In this document: piece after piece, positions 53,370 through 63,289 of the stretch | Layout: every line of letters starts with the position of its first letter | How positions within the stretch are numbered: position 1 is the first letter of the stretch | From: Musa acuminata AAA Group | Taxonomy: Eukaryota > Streptophyta > Magnoliopsida > Zingiberales > Musaceae | NCBI RefSeq assembly: GCF_036884655.1 | Contig: NC_088356.1 | Location: 17,056,001-17,120,000 of the forward strand | DNA: 64,000 nt | Direction of reading: 5' to 3' | Made by a program: the position numbers and the translations under genes | Notes under the pieces: generated by a model | Told to the model about the DNA's origin: nothing | Seen by the model: the letters and a program-made list of their open reading frames with translations, nothing else | Databases searched by the model: none

Positions 53370-55243
53370 TCAAAAGATTTAACATGCTTAATTCTCTTCT
53401 ACTAAAATCAAATTGTTCCTCATTCAATGGTTTTGTAAAAATATCTACTAATTGATACTTTGTATCAATAAATTCTAAAGATATATCATGATTATTAACA
53501 TGATCTCTAATAAAATGATGCATAATGTCAATATGCTTAGTTCTAGAGTGTTGAATGAGATTCTTGGTTAAACATATTGTACTAGTATTATCCCATTTTA
53601 TAGGAATTTTTTAAATAAATTTCATAAACTTCTAAAATATTTTTTATTGATATAACTTGTGCACAACATGCACCTACTACTATATATTCAGCTTTGGTTG
53701 TAGATAAAACAATCGAGTTTTGTTTCTTGCAAGACTAAGAGATAACTGCATGACCTAAGAGTTGACTTATTCTGAATGTATTTTTTCTATCTATTTGACA
53801 ACTAGCAAAATCAGCAATGGTATAAACAATCAATTCATAATCTTTAGTTTTTGGATACTATAATCCTATATTAGGAGTTCCTTTTAAGTATCTAAAAATC
53901 CTTTTAACAGCTTTTAAGTGAGATTGCTTGGGATTAAATTGAAATCTAGCATATAGTCCAATACTAAATATGATATCGGTTCTAGTTGCTGTGAGGTAAA
54001 ATAAACTACCTATCATACCCCTATAAGCCTTTTGATCAAAACATTCTTCATTAATATCCATATCTAATTTTGTAGAAGTGCTCATTGGTGTATTGATAGC
54101 CTTAACATTATCCATATTAAATCATTTTAATATATCTAAAGTATATTTTATTTGACTAACAAAAAATCCATCACTAAGTTGTTTGATTTGTAAATCTAAG
54201 AAAAAAGTTAATTCCCCTATCAAACTCATTTCGAATTCATGGCTCATACTATTGGCAAAAGATTCACATAAAGATGTTTGAATATCTAAAAAATGATATC
54301 ATCAATATAAATTTGAATAATGAAAAAATCATTTTTAAAATATTTGATAAACAATGTAGTATTGACCTTGTCTTTCATAAAATTATTTTGAATAAGAAAA
54401 GATCTAAGTCTCTAAAACCAAGCCCTAGGGGCTTATTTTAATCCATAGAGAGCCTTAGTCAACTTAAACACATGATTCAAAAAGTTAACATTCTCAAATC
54501 TGGGAGGTTGTTCAACATAAACTTCTTCAGAAATAAAACCATTAAGAAAAGCACTTTTAATATCCATTTGAAATAACTTCAAATTATTATAACTATTATA
54601 GACAAGGAGAATCCTTATGGCTTCAAGCCTAGCCACAAGAGCAAAGGTTTCTTCATAATTGATACATTTTTCTTGGTTAAAACTTTTGACCACTAATCTA
54701 GCCTCTTTTCTAACCACGATACCAAGTTCATCTTACTTGTTTCTTAAGACCTATTCAGTACTAATTACCAAATGGTCACTAGGTTTAGGAACAAGCTTTC
54801 ACACCTTATGTCTCTCAAATTGATTTAATTCCTCATGCATTATAATAACCCATGAATAATCTTTTAGAGTCTCGTTAATGCATTTAGGTTCAATTTAAGA
54901 TAAAAAGGCTGAATTCGTACAAAATTTTTTAAGAGAAGAATGAGTTTAAACACCTTTTGAAGTGTCTCCAATGATTAGCTCCTTAGAATGAGTATCTACA
55001 TACTTTCAATCCTTAGGTAAAGATTATTTGGAAGAAGATGCATCTAAGTTGCTATTGGGAAGAGAGGGTTCATTCAAATTTAAACCATCAAAATTAAAAT
55101 CATCATCAAAATCATTTTTCTTGGATTTGAAAATCTCAATGAAAATAACATGAATAGATTCTTCTATAACTAAAATTCTTTTATTAAATATACAAAATAC
55201 TTTAGAAGTAGAAGAATAATAAAAAAAATACCTTCATTGGATT
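53370..55243 (-). pseudogene. SIRE-5 RT and RNase H remnant
   Basis: Minus-strand frames match SIRE-2 Pol. The RNase H end lies around 53400-53590. RT-RNase H connection [16 protein letters not shown] and [20 protein letters not shown] lie at 54115-53858. RT with [40 protein letters not shown] and LTKALYGLK lies at 54717-54433. Stops and frameshifts separate them, and the active-site region near 54300 is disrupted. Non-functional. Confidence 0.85.
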
Positions 55244-56344
55244 TTACATCAATTTTCTTAAGGCATCTTTTTTATTTAAAATAAAATATTTATAACCGAA
55301 AACTTTAAAATACGAAACATTAGGTTTTTTATTATTCCACAAATCATAAGGAGTTTTGGAAAGTAATGATCTTACTAGAACCCTATTCATGACATAGCAT
55401 GCCGTGTTAATGGCTTCAACCCAAAAATATTTGGGTAGGCTATATTCGTTTAACATAGTTCTTGCCATTTCTTGTAAACTCCTATTTTTTCTTTCAACTA
55501 CTTCATTTTGTTATGGGTTTCTTAGCATAGAGAAATTATGATTATACCTATTTGATTCATAAAAGTTTTAAAAATCATGGTTTTGAAACTCACCACCGTG
55601 ATCACTACGTATAGATGAAATAATAAAGCCTTTTTCATTTTGAATAAATTTATAAAATTTAAAAACACACTTAAAACAATCACTTTTATGTGCTCAGAAA
55701 TATGTTCAAGTGTATCTACTATAATCATCAATAATTACAAAGGTGTATTTGTTACCTCCTAGGCTTGTTATATCAATTGGTCCAAATAAATCCATATGTG
55801 TCAATTACAATGGTCTAGAGATGCTTATTTGATTCTTTGACTTGAAACTACCTTTTATTTGTTTTCTTAGTTGACATGCATCACACACTTTGTCTTTGAC
55901 AAACTTGATGCTAGAGATTCCTCTTATAAGTTCTCTAGATAAAATTTGAGAGATTAGTTTAATGCTAGCATGACCTAACCTCCTATGCCAAAGTCAAGCA
56001 TCATCGTTTAAAACCAAAAAGTATGTTTCATTACAACACTTATCAAGATCAATAGTATAGATATTGTTGGTTCTTAAGGCAATCAAAGATCTATTTATGT
56101 GTAGTATTTCTATAATACAAGAATTAGATTCAAATTTGATGTTATAGCCTTTATCACATAATTGACTAATACTTAGTAAGTTATGCTTTAAACTATCTAC
56201 TAATAAAATATTTTCAATCAAAAGGTTTGATTTATTACCTATATTTCCTTTTCCAATAATTTTTCCTTTGTTATTGTCTTTGAAGGTAACAAATCCTTTG
56301 TCTTGGCTGGTGAGCTTAGAGAAGTATGTTAGATCTCCAGTCAT
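55244..56344 (-). pseudogene. SIRE-5 protease end and integrase remnant
   Basis: From 56344 the frame reads MTGDLTYFSKLTSQDKGF and [20 protein letters not shown], the protease/pre-integrase text of SIRE-2. Integrase pieces follow on the minus strand at 55980-55470, and 55468-55244 gives ARTMLNEYSLPKYFWVEAIN and YFKVFGYKYFILN. Frameshifts and stops interrupt it. Confidence 0.84.
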
Positions 56345-57276
56345 GTGCCTTGAGCATCCAGTATTAAGGTATCATCTCTTCCTCCTGGCTTGTGATTGTA
56401 GACATATCTACAAGAAAGGAGATTTTCTTTTAGGTACCAATTTTACCTTAGGTTCCTCATTAATAGATCTATCTAATTTATCATTTTGCATTGAGTCATT
56501 TAAGGTTCTTTCAGGGACCCAAATTAGCTTATGTGGACTATACCTCTTAAATGGACATTTATGAGCATAATGTCTAAATTTACAACATAATTTGCATTTG
56601 TTTTAGGGTGAAACATGCAAAGTTGGGCCCTTAACAAAGATGGTTGGCTTTTGGTAAGTGTTACTCACAAAGTCAACTTGAACTCTTCGATGAACATGAC
56701 CCCTTTTGTAAGGATCATGTTTAAAGATTTGCTTCTCATTTCAAACTTTTCTAAGGTTTCATATAGTAGCAAATTTTCCTTTTTAAGCATCTCTAGTTCT
56801 TCACATTTTGTAAAAGGAGGTAATATTTTATTATCTTGCTTAATATTTAATCTATTGAATTCAGAGAAATGCTCCTTTTTTTAATAATTTATACTTTCTA
56901 TTAACTAATTTACATTCATCAAATAAATCATGAAAAACATTCAATAATTCATCAAATGATAAATGGGCTTCGATTGAGTTACTTACCTCATCACCAAGGG
57001 CCATTAAAGCATAGTTAGCAACTTCTTTGTTGGTTGGCTCCTTGTCTTCGAATGCGCTCGAATCATCCCAAGTAGCTTTTAGTGCTTTCTTCTTTTTCGG
57101 TTGCTTCTTCTTCACTTGAGGACATTCACTTTTGAAGTGATCCAGTTTCTTATATTCGTAGCAAATTATTTGGTCTTTTTTAAGTTCATTTTTATTTTTA
57201 ATGTCATGTTTAGTTTTATTCATTTTTATGAATTTTTTAAATTTTCTTATTAGAAGTATCAAGTCGTCATCATCAT
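56345..57276 (-). pseudogene. SIRE-5 Gag remnant, cut by Tat-2
   Basis: 57262 to 56861 on the minus strand gives the middle of Gag: IKNKNELKKDQIICYEYKKL with a damaged first knuckle (CYEYKKLDHFKSEC; a cysteine is replaced by tyrosine), then KKALKATWDDSSAFEDKE and ANYALMALGDEV. Further 3' parts down to 56345 are in broken frames. The N-terminal Gag is absent because Tat-2 begins at 57277 (duplication ATCAT, 57272-57276). Confidence 0.85.
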
Positions 57277-57894
57277 TGTTACGGTAAGTAACTTTTTTAG
57301 CCGCGACCTAGGGGCCGACGCGGCTGGTTCAGGGCTCCAAATGACTCGAATCGGACGTGTCCCTCCCCGAGGCCTTGAGATGGCGGATGTCGAGGACCTG
57401 CCTGGAAAACTTGGCCTTGCTGAGCTACCGGCGATCGGGTACCTACACACAGGTCGGGTCGGTGGCTCGGCTCGACCCCTCAGACGATTACGTCAATGGG
57501 GAGGAGTATTGTATTGAGTGAGAAATCGGTCCTCCCTGTTGGGAGCCGGGGGGGGGGGGGGGGGGGGGGGTACTTATGAGGGGGGCTTGATGTTACCTGA
57601 TGGGCCATCCTGCAAGAGCCGGACTGTACCTTCGGTGGCGTCTGTCGCCGTCGTGGACGTTGCGTGTGGAGCCGAGCTGCCGCAGGGTATGGGGGGTGCC
57701 AGCAGGTGCGTTTGCCTGCCTCGGCCGGCCCTGATGGGTCAGCCGAGGAGGCCCAAGTACGGTGGGTATGGGTGCGTGTTGCGTCGTCGTTAATGCTCTT
57801 TCTGGGGCAGCGCGCCGTGCTGGGCGTTCGACGTGGGGGGGTGTATTACGTCAAATCCGGCGTGTTATGTCAAGTCAGTTTTTTACCCCTATCA
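57277..57894 (-). repeat. 3' LTR of Tat-2
   Basis: 618 bp. On the minus strand TGATAGGGGTAAAAAACTGAC ... ACTTACCGTAACA; ends match Tat-1 LTR ends (TGATAGGG, ACCGTAACA). Contains a 23-base G run on the plus strand (57548-57570). Confidence 0.85.
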
Positions 57895-58099
57895 TATGCC
57901 CCACCCGAAAGGAGCTATGCATTGGTTTTGCACGTAAGGAGTTCGACGCATGGCTCCCTGCTTCAATCGTGCTGCTCAGGTGGGTCTGAGAGGTGCGCTG
58001 TGGATGGGTTAGTCGCGTGAACGTTTCTCGAGCAGTGCTGGGCCGGGACACAACTCGGTCGGGAGGCCGAACGGGGTCGGACTCGGGGCCAATAGGGCC

Positions 58100-59115
58100 G
58101 ACGAGGGTCGGGAGGCACCAGGCAGGTGGGGCGACCGCGCAGGCGTGGCTTGGGAGACGCAAAGCCGAGGGCCGAGAAGCACAACGCAGGCGGGGTGACC
58201 GCGCAGGTGTGTCTCGGGAGGCGCAAAGTCGAGGGCCGAGAAACACAACGCAGGCGGGGTGACCGCGCAGGTGTGTCTCGGGAGGCGCAAAGCCGAGGAC
58301 CGAGGAGCACGACGCAGGCGGGGTGACCGCGCAGGTGTGTCTCGGGAGGCGCAAAGCCGAGGGCCGAGAAGCATAACGCAGACAGGGTGACCACTCAGGT
58401 GTGTCTCGGGAGGCGCAAAGCCGAGGACCGAGGAGCACAACGCAGGTGGGGTGACCGCGCAGGTGTGTCTCGGGAGGCGCAAAGCCGAGAACCGAGGAGC
58501 ACAACGCAGGCGGGGTGACCGTGCAGGTGTGTCTCGGGAGACGCAAAGCCGAGGACCGAGGAGCACAATGCAGGCGGGGTGACCGCGCAGGTGTGTCTCG
58601 GGAGGCGCAAAGCCGAGGACCGAGGAGCACAACGCAGGCGGGGTGACTGCGCAGGTGTGTCTCGGGAGGCGCAAAGCAGAGGACCGAGGAGCACAACGCA
58701 GGCGGGGTGACCGCGCAGGTGTGTCTCGGGAGGCGCAAAGCCGAGGGCCGAGAAGCACAACGCAAGCGGGGTGACCGCGTAGGTGTGTCTCGGGAGGCGC
58801 AAAGCCGAGGACCGAGGAGCACAACGCAGGCGGGGTGACCGCGCAGGTGTGTCTCGGGAGGCGCAAAGCCGAGGACCGAGGAGCACAACGCAGGCGGGGT
58901 GACCGCTCAGGTGTGTCTCGGGAGGCGCAAAGCCGAGGACCGAGGAGCACGACGCAGGCGGGGTGACCGCGCAGGTGTGTCTCGGGAGGCGCAAAGCCGA
59001 GGGCCGAGGAGCACAACGCAGGCGGGGTGACCGCGCAGGTGTGTCTCGGGAGGCGCAAAGCCGAGGACCGTGGAGAACAACGTAGGCGGGGTGACCGCGC
59101 AGGTGTGTCTTGGGA
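58100..59115 (+). repeat. 64-bp tandem array upstream of Tat-2 antisense gene
   Basis: About sixteen copies of a 64-bp unit (GTGACCGCGCAGGTGTGTCT, GGGAGGCGCAAAGCCGAG and GAGCACAACGCAGGCGG in order). The period is not a multiple of three, yet no stop occurs in any minus-strand frame of the unit. That produces long repetitive open frames of up to 466 residues which I regard as spurious. Confidence 0.92.
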
Positions 59116-59451
59116 GAGATTGACCGAGGCGCTCGGTGCAGGTGGGCTGCGACCGGGGCGATGGCTCCGGGCGTAACATGACCGAGGCGATACTTGGCTT
59201 TTGGTCCAGAGTTTGGTCGTTTCGACCGTTGTGCGGGGGCGGGTAGCCGGGTCGCCTTTTGCCTCGGGAAGGTCAAAGGGCCATACCTTTCGGGCGTCGC
59301 CGGTTTTTGAGGTTGATATGATTAGGGGCTCCGTACTTCGCACCGTGCTGCAATTAAGAGCCGCGCCTGCCGAAGTTATGGTGATGCGACTTTTGCATCT
59401 TCGCAGCACGCTTCAGAAGAGGAAGGGTCGCCGTTTCGGCGGGAAACAGGC

Positions 59452-59459
59452 TATAAGTA
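59452..59459 (+). promoter_or_regulatory. TATA-like box of Tat-2 antisense gene
   Basis: TATAAGTA, 122 bp before the ATG at 59574. Conserved in position and core with 43073-43067 in Tat-1. Confidence 0.62.
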
Positions 59460-59573
59460 GCGCTCCGTCGGTCCCTTTCACTTCTTGGCACCTGTATTTG
59501 CTTCAATCGCCTCTTTGTGTGACCTGGCCCAGCGCTTCTTCAGCCGCCCTACCTTCCCAAAAACTCGATAAGG

Positions 59574-60330
59574 ATGGTTTCCCCTCCTTCGTCCTCTCCT
59601 TCTCTGCCTCCTCTTTCCGGTGCCGCCGGTGAGGAGGTGGCATTGGCGAGCTCCCGTTCGTCGTCCGAGGAAAGGGCCACCAAAGCCCTCGAATCGCTTA
59701 TGTGGCCGCACGACCTCGACTCCACCGTGAGCGAGTCGTCGCTCGGCCTCCTCCGGGACCGTTACGGTATCCCAGCGGAGTTCGCGCTCATTGCCCCTGA
59801 GCCGGGGCAGCGGGCGTATGATCCTATACCTAAGGGCTTCGCCCTAACTGTAGATGCCTTCGAGGCCGGGCTGCGCCTTCCATTGCACCTTGTCATTACA
59901 GACTGCGTCGCGTGGTGGCGCATTTCTCCTTCTCAGATGGCGCCGAATTCTTGGCGCTATCTGGTGGCGTTCCTCGGGGAATGCTACTATGCCCAGATCG
60001 CCCCGAGCCGGTCCCTTTTCCTCTCCTGTTTCCGTCTGTCCAGAGGGTCGGGGGGCTATTACTTGTCCGCCCGACCGGGTTTCCGTGTCTGTGGGGCTCC
60101 TTCCAGCAATAAGGGGTGGAAGGAGCGCTTCGTCTACGTTTGCCATCCGAAGAGTTGGAGCTTCGGACTCCGGTGGGCGGCGCGCGCAGTTGATAACACT
60201 GCCCCGGCTTTGGACGAGGGGGAGCTTGGAGCCCTCCGAAGATTGAAGGAGATCCTCCCGTCTTCCAGAGTCATCCGAAGGATGACCGAGGCGTGGCTGG
60301 TCGAGGTGGGCTTGAGCCCAGTACCTCGAG
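59574..60330 (+). CDS. Tat-2 antisense gene, exon 1 (Transposase_28-type domain)
   Basis: Starts MVSPPSSSPSLPPLSG, with a serine/proline-rich N-terminus. LMWPHDLDSTVSESSLGLLR and the Transposase_28-like domain follow (YGIPAEFALIAPEPGQRAYD, DAFEAGLRLPLHLVITDCV, APNSWRYLVAFLGECYYA), then GSGGYYLSARPGFRV and SNKGWKERFVYV. It is closely similar to Tat-1 exon 1 along its whole length. The exon ends in phase 1 at a GTATGC donor (60331), at the same codon position as Tat-1. It is on the strand opposite to Tat-2 gag-pol. Molecular function is unknown; the domain is known only as a family found in plant retroelement-associated proteins. Confidence 0.86.
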
Positions 60331-60414
60331 GTATGCATTGAGAAGGTGGCGCTGGGCCCTCCAGTTTTGCTTTTCTCTTTCGGGATACTGACCGAGGTCT
60401 TTATGCTTGTGCAG
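60331..60414 (+). other. Tat-2 antisense gene, intron 1 (84 bp)
   Basis: GTATGC donor, pyrimidine-rich middle (TTTTGCTTTTCTCTTTC), TTGTGCAG acceptor. Phase 1. Confidence 0.83.
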
Positions 60415-60961
60415 AGATGGTGAACCTTGCTGTAGTGCGTGGAGGACGCATTTCGCCCGTCGTATCTCCGCGGCGCCGGGTCGGCCCGAGCGTCAGCACT
60501 AGGGAGGCGCCGGTGGATCTCGAGGACGTCCGCCCTCGGAAGAAGGCCAAGGTCGCTGCTGCGAAGAAACCGACTCCCCCAAGGGCTCAGGGGAGCGCAG
60601 AGGCGGCGGAGTCGGGCTCGCACGATAGGCGAGGGGGCGAGGTCGGGGCGAGGCAGGCCCGAGCAACGTGATTGCAGGAAAGGCGCCTCGGGAGCCCTCG
60701 ATCCGGGACTTGTGCCGTCTTCCCGCGGGGCCGCCGAACGACTTTTACCAGGCGCGCCTGATGGGCGAACTTTCCGAGGGCCAGCCTTCTGACCGGTTGG
60801 TAGCCCGCTGGGGGGGGCTGACCCGCGGGACCCGGGTGTGGGCCGACGAGGAGACCGCGGCTGCGTTCGTCCGAGGGGGGCTGCATCCTGATCTGGCCCG
60901 CGAAATGTACACTCTGCCGTCCGACGTCCTGCTCGGGAAGTCCGTGAAGTCGCTGCTGTGG
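60415..60961 (+). pseudogene. Tat-2 antisense gene, exon 2 (frameshifted)
   Basis: Codes EMVNLAVVRGGRISPVVS, TREAPVDLEDVRPRKKAKVA with a basic nuclear-localisation-like segment, then loses frame near 60640-60670. The sequence resumes one frame over as GKAPREPSIRDLCRLP, RLVARWGGLTRGTRVWAD, VRGGLHPDLAREMYTLPSDV and SVKSLLW. The exon is 547 bp, which does not preserve frame between a phase-1 and a phase-0 intron, confirming an indel. Tat-1 exon 2 is open across the same region. Confidence 0.82.
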
Positions 60962-61029
60962 GTAAGTGTTCCGCTGCCGGCTTCCGACTTGTGGTGCTCT
61001 CGAGGGTCGTTCTGACTTTCTTCTTGTAG
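60962..61029 (+). other. Tat-2 antisense gene, intron 2 (68 bp)
   Basis: GTAAGTG donor, TTCTTGTAG acceptor. Phase 0, between LLW and G. Confidence 0.85.
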
Positions 61030-61701
61030 GGCCAGCACTACGCGATGGCACTGGCTGACCGTGTTCGCGATGCGGGTCGGGCCCTTGGAATTTTGTGCGA
61101 CCGTAATGCCGAGCTGCGTAAGCAGCTCGAGGAGGTTCGGGCCGGGGCAGCTTCGGAGGCGGTTGCGGCGGCCGAGCAGCGCTCCTCGGAGCTCGAGGCG
61201 GAGGCGGCGCGTCTCCGAGCTGAGGCAGGGGCGGCCGACGAGCGCGCGTTGGCGCTGGAGGCCGAGGTCCTTCGCTTAAGGTCCGAGGCGAGGGCGGCCG
61301 AGGAGGAGAAAGGCAATCTCCGGGGACTCCTGGAGGGAGCGCAGTCAGAGGCTCGTCTGGCCCGAGGCGAGGCGGCCGCCCTGACCCAGCGGCTAGAGGG
61401 CGCCCTGGCTGACGTGAAGGGGGCCTCGGAAGCCCTGGCGGCCGAGCGGGAGCGGCGGCCGGAAAAAGAGAAGGAGATAATCGAGGCCTATAAACAATCA
61501 CCGGGCTTCCAGCTCGGGCTGGCTCGGTCGGGGCAGGTTACCTACGAGTACAGGTACCGAATCGCCCTTGGCTGGTTCCAGACGAGCCATCCCGGGCTGG
61601 AAGTGGAGGCAGATCCGTTTGTCTCGCATCCTGAGGACTTGGATGTGGACATGCCGGAGGAAGTTCCCTTCGATGATGGCGTGGGGGGATCCGACGGTTA
61701 G
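61030..61701 (+). CDS. Tat-2 antisense gene, exon 3 (coiled coil, acidic tail)
   Basis: Codes GQHYAMALADRVRDAGRALG, then about 140 residues of alanine/glutamate/leucine/arginine-rich coiled coil, then KEIIEAYKQSPGFQLGLARS, YEYRYRIALGWFQTSHPG and the acidic end HPEDLDVDMPEEVPFDDGVG before TAG at 61699-61701. It is parallel to Tat-1 exon 3 and slightly longer. An AATAAA at 61856-61861 could serve as poly(A) signal. The pol stop of Tat-2 lies 232 bp further on, tail-to-tail. Confidence 0.86.
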   Translation, partial: GQHYAMALADRVRDAGRALGILCDRNAELRKQLEEVRAGAASEAVAAAEQRSSELEAEAARLRAEAGAADERALALEAEVLRLRSEARAAEEEKGNLRGLLEGAQSEARLARGEAAALTQRLEGALADVKGASEALAAERERRPEKEKEIIEAYKQSPGFQLGLARSGQVTYEYRYRIALGWFQTSHPGLEVEADPFVSHPEDLDVDMPEEVPFDDGVGGSDG

Positions 61702-61933
61702 GGCGGTCTGGAGGTCAGCTCAGCCGGGCAGCTTCCGCATTTTGTAACTTTTGTGCCCTTCGGGTCTGGTCACAGTTGTAACCCCTTGCTTTATAAAGAA
61801 AACTTTCTCCCAGTATGTCTTTCGAAAGTCGGGTCTTGTAATCCTATGCTTCGTGAATAAAAGAACCTTTTCCCAGTGTCTTTTAAACTTCAAAAATTGC
61901 ACAACTTCGACTCTGGAGCGGTTGCCCGGGACC
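61702..61933. other. Convergent 3' ends of Tat-2 antisense gene and pol
   Basis: Less GC-rich than its surroundings. CCAGTATGTCTTTC and CCCAGTGTCTTTTA frame two similar CTTTATAAAG/GTGAATAAAAG motifs, looking like a small duplication. Contains the possible poly(A) signal at 61856. Confidence 0.5.
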
Positions 61934-63289
61934 TCAAACGAAGAATTTTTTAAGGTTCTGGATGTTCCATGTCCTCGGCAGGGAGGAACCGTCCATCGTT
62001 GTGAGTCGATAAGTACCTGGTCGAACCACGCCGGTGACCCGGTAAGGTCCCTCCCACTTGGGGGCCAGCTTCCCCCTCGTTCGGGTCGGGTCGGTGACTT
62101 CGGCCCTCCGTAGGACTAGATCGCCTAACCTGACTGGTCTGGGTCGCACCTTTCTGTTGTAGACCCTTGCGACGGCTCTCTGGTGAGAGAGGGCCTTCAA
62201 GTGTGCGTCGGCGCGTCGCTCCTCGAGCACGTCGAGGCTGGCGCGGAGTCCCTGGTTCGAGGCCTCCTGTTCGTAGCTCCTTGTTCGAAGTGTGGCAACA
62301 GTCATCTCGGGCGGTAGGATGGCCTCAGTCCCGAAAGTCAATCTATACGGGGATTCTCCGGTCGCAGTTTTGGGGGTGGTGCGCAGCGACCACAACACGC
62401 TGGGGAGCTCGTCCGTCCAAGTCGATCGGGCTGCGGACACTCTTCTTCTGAGGCCATCCAGGATGGACCGGTTGGTTACCTCGGCCAACCCGTTCGTCTG
62501 AGGGTGGGCCACCGAACTGAACCTTAGTTGAATGCCATGATCGGCGCAGAATTCCCGGAACCTCGTGCCGGCGAACTGAGGTCCGTTGTCGGTGACAATG
62601 GCCCTGGGCAACCCGAACCGGGTCACAAGGTTTTTCCAAACGAATTTCTCCATTTGGTGCTCTGTCGTCATAGCCAGTGGCTCGGCCTCGACCCACTTTG
62701 TGAAGTAGTCCACTCCCACAATTATGTACTTCCGCTGTCCAGAGGCCGGTGGGAAGGGGCCGAGGAGGTCTAGTCCCCACTGGGCGAATGGCCATACACA
62801 GTCGATGGGACTGAGCGGAACCGCAGGCTGTCGGGGTGCGCAGGCGTGTCGTTGGCATGAGCCGCACCGTTGCACGTAAGCTTTTGCGTCTCGACACATG
62901 GTTGGCCAGTAGTAGCCTTGGCGGAGTATCTTGTGCGCCAGGGTCCGTCCGCCAATGTGTTCACCGCAGATCCCCTCGTGAGTTTCAGCCAGGACTGTCC
63001 GGGCTTCGTCAGGCTCCAAACACCTCAGGAGGGGGTAGGTGAAGGATCGTTTGTAAAGCCGGCCACTTTCCTCGGTGTACCACGCGTGCGTGCGGTGCAG
63101 ACGCCGAGCTGCGCCTTCGTCGAGGGGAAGGGTTCCGTCCCGCTTGAAGCGCAACAACTCCTGCACCCATGTGGTCGGCGCACCGCCTGGGGCCGTGGTT
63201 GCCACCTCAATGGCGGGAGCGGGAAGCTCCTCCATCTCTGGCCACGCTTCGGGGGTTCGCCTTGACGCCAGCTTAGCGAGCGCGTCGGC
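61934..63289 (-). CDS. Tat-2 integrase
   Basis: From 63289 down to the stop at 61934 the frame is open. After a linker (ADALAKLASRRTPEAW) come WVQELLRFKRDGTLP, the H2C2 zinc-binding domain ([20 protein letters not shown] ... CGSCQRHAC), and the core with D in WGLDLLGPFP, D in TDNGPQF and E in NGLAEVTNR. The C-terminal VRPRPVRLGDLVLRR ... GKLAPKWEGPYRV part and NIQNLKKFFV end complete it. All three catalytic residues are present, so this is the best integrase of the two Tat copies. It is separated from RNase H only by TGA 63292-63290. Confidence 0.9.
   Translation of the reverse strand, partial: ADALAKLASRRTPEAWPEMEELPAPAIEVATTAPGGAPTTWVQELLRFKRDGTLPLDEGAARRLHRTHAWYTEESGRLYKRSFTYPLLRCLEPDEARTVLAETHEGICGEHIGGRTLAHKILRQGYYWPTMCRDAKAYVQRCGSCQRHACAPRQPAVPLSPIDCVWPFAQWGLDLLGPFPPASGQRKYIIVGVDYFTKWVEAEPLAMTTEHQMEKFVWKNLVTRFGLPRAIVTDNGPQFAGTRFREFCADHGIQLRFSSVAHPQTNGLAEVTNRSILDGLRRRVSAARSTWTDELPSVLWSLRTTPKTATGESPYRLTFGTEAILPPEMTVATLRTRSYEQEASNQGLRASLDVLEERRADAHLKALSHQRAVARVYNRKVRPRPVRLGDLVLRRAEVTDPTRTRGKLAPKWEGPYRVTGVVRPGTYRLTTMDGSSLPRTWNIQNLKKFFV

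Larger units (their letters stand above)
50930..57276 (-). mobile_element. SIRE-5: decayed minus-strand SIRE element
   Basis: 3' LTR 50930-52199, AT-rich region 52200-53360, then pol and gag remnants up to 57271 on the minus strand. It is interrupted within gag by Tat-2 at 57277, so the 5' part should lie right of the window. Inserted in SIRE-4; the left duplication would be TGAAG (50925-50929). Confidence 0.87.

Noticed and set aside
58009..59409. Long minus-strand ORF of 466 residues
   Set aside because: It is generated by the stop-free 64-bp tandem repeat cycling through three frames; no domain and no conserved start.
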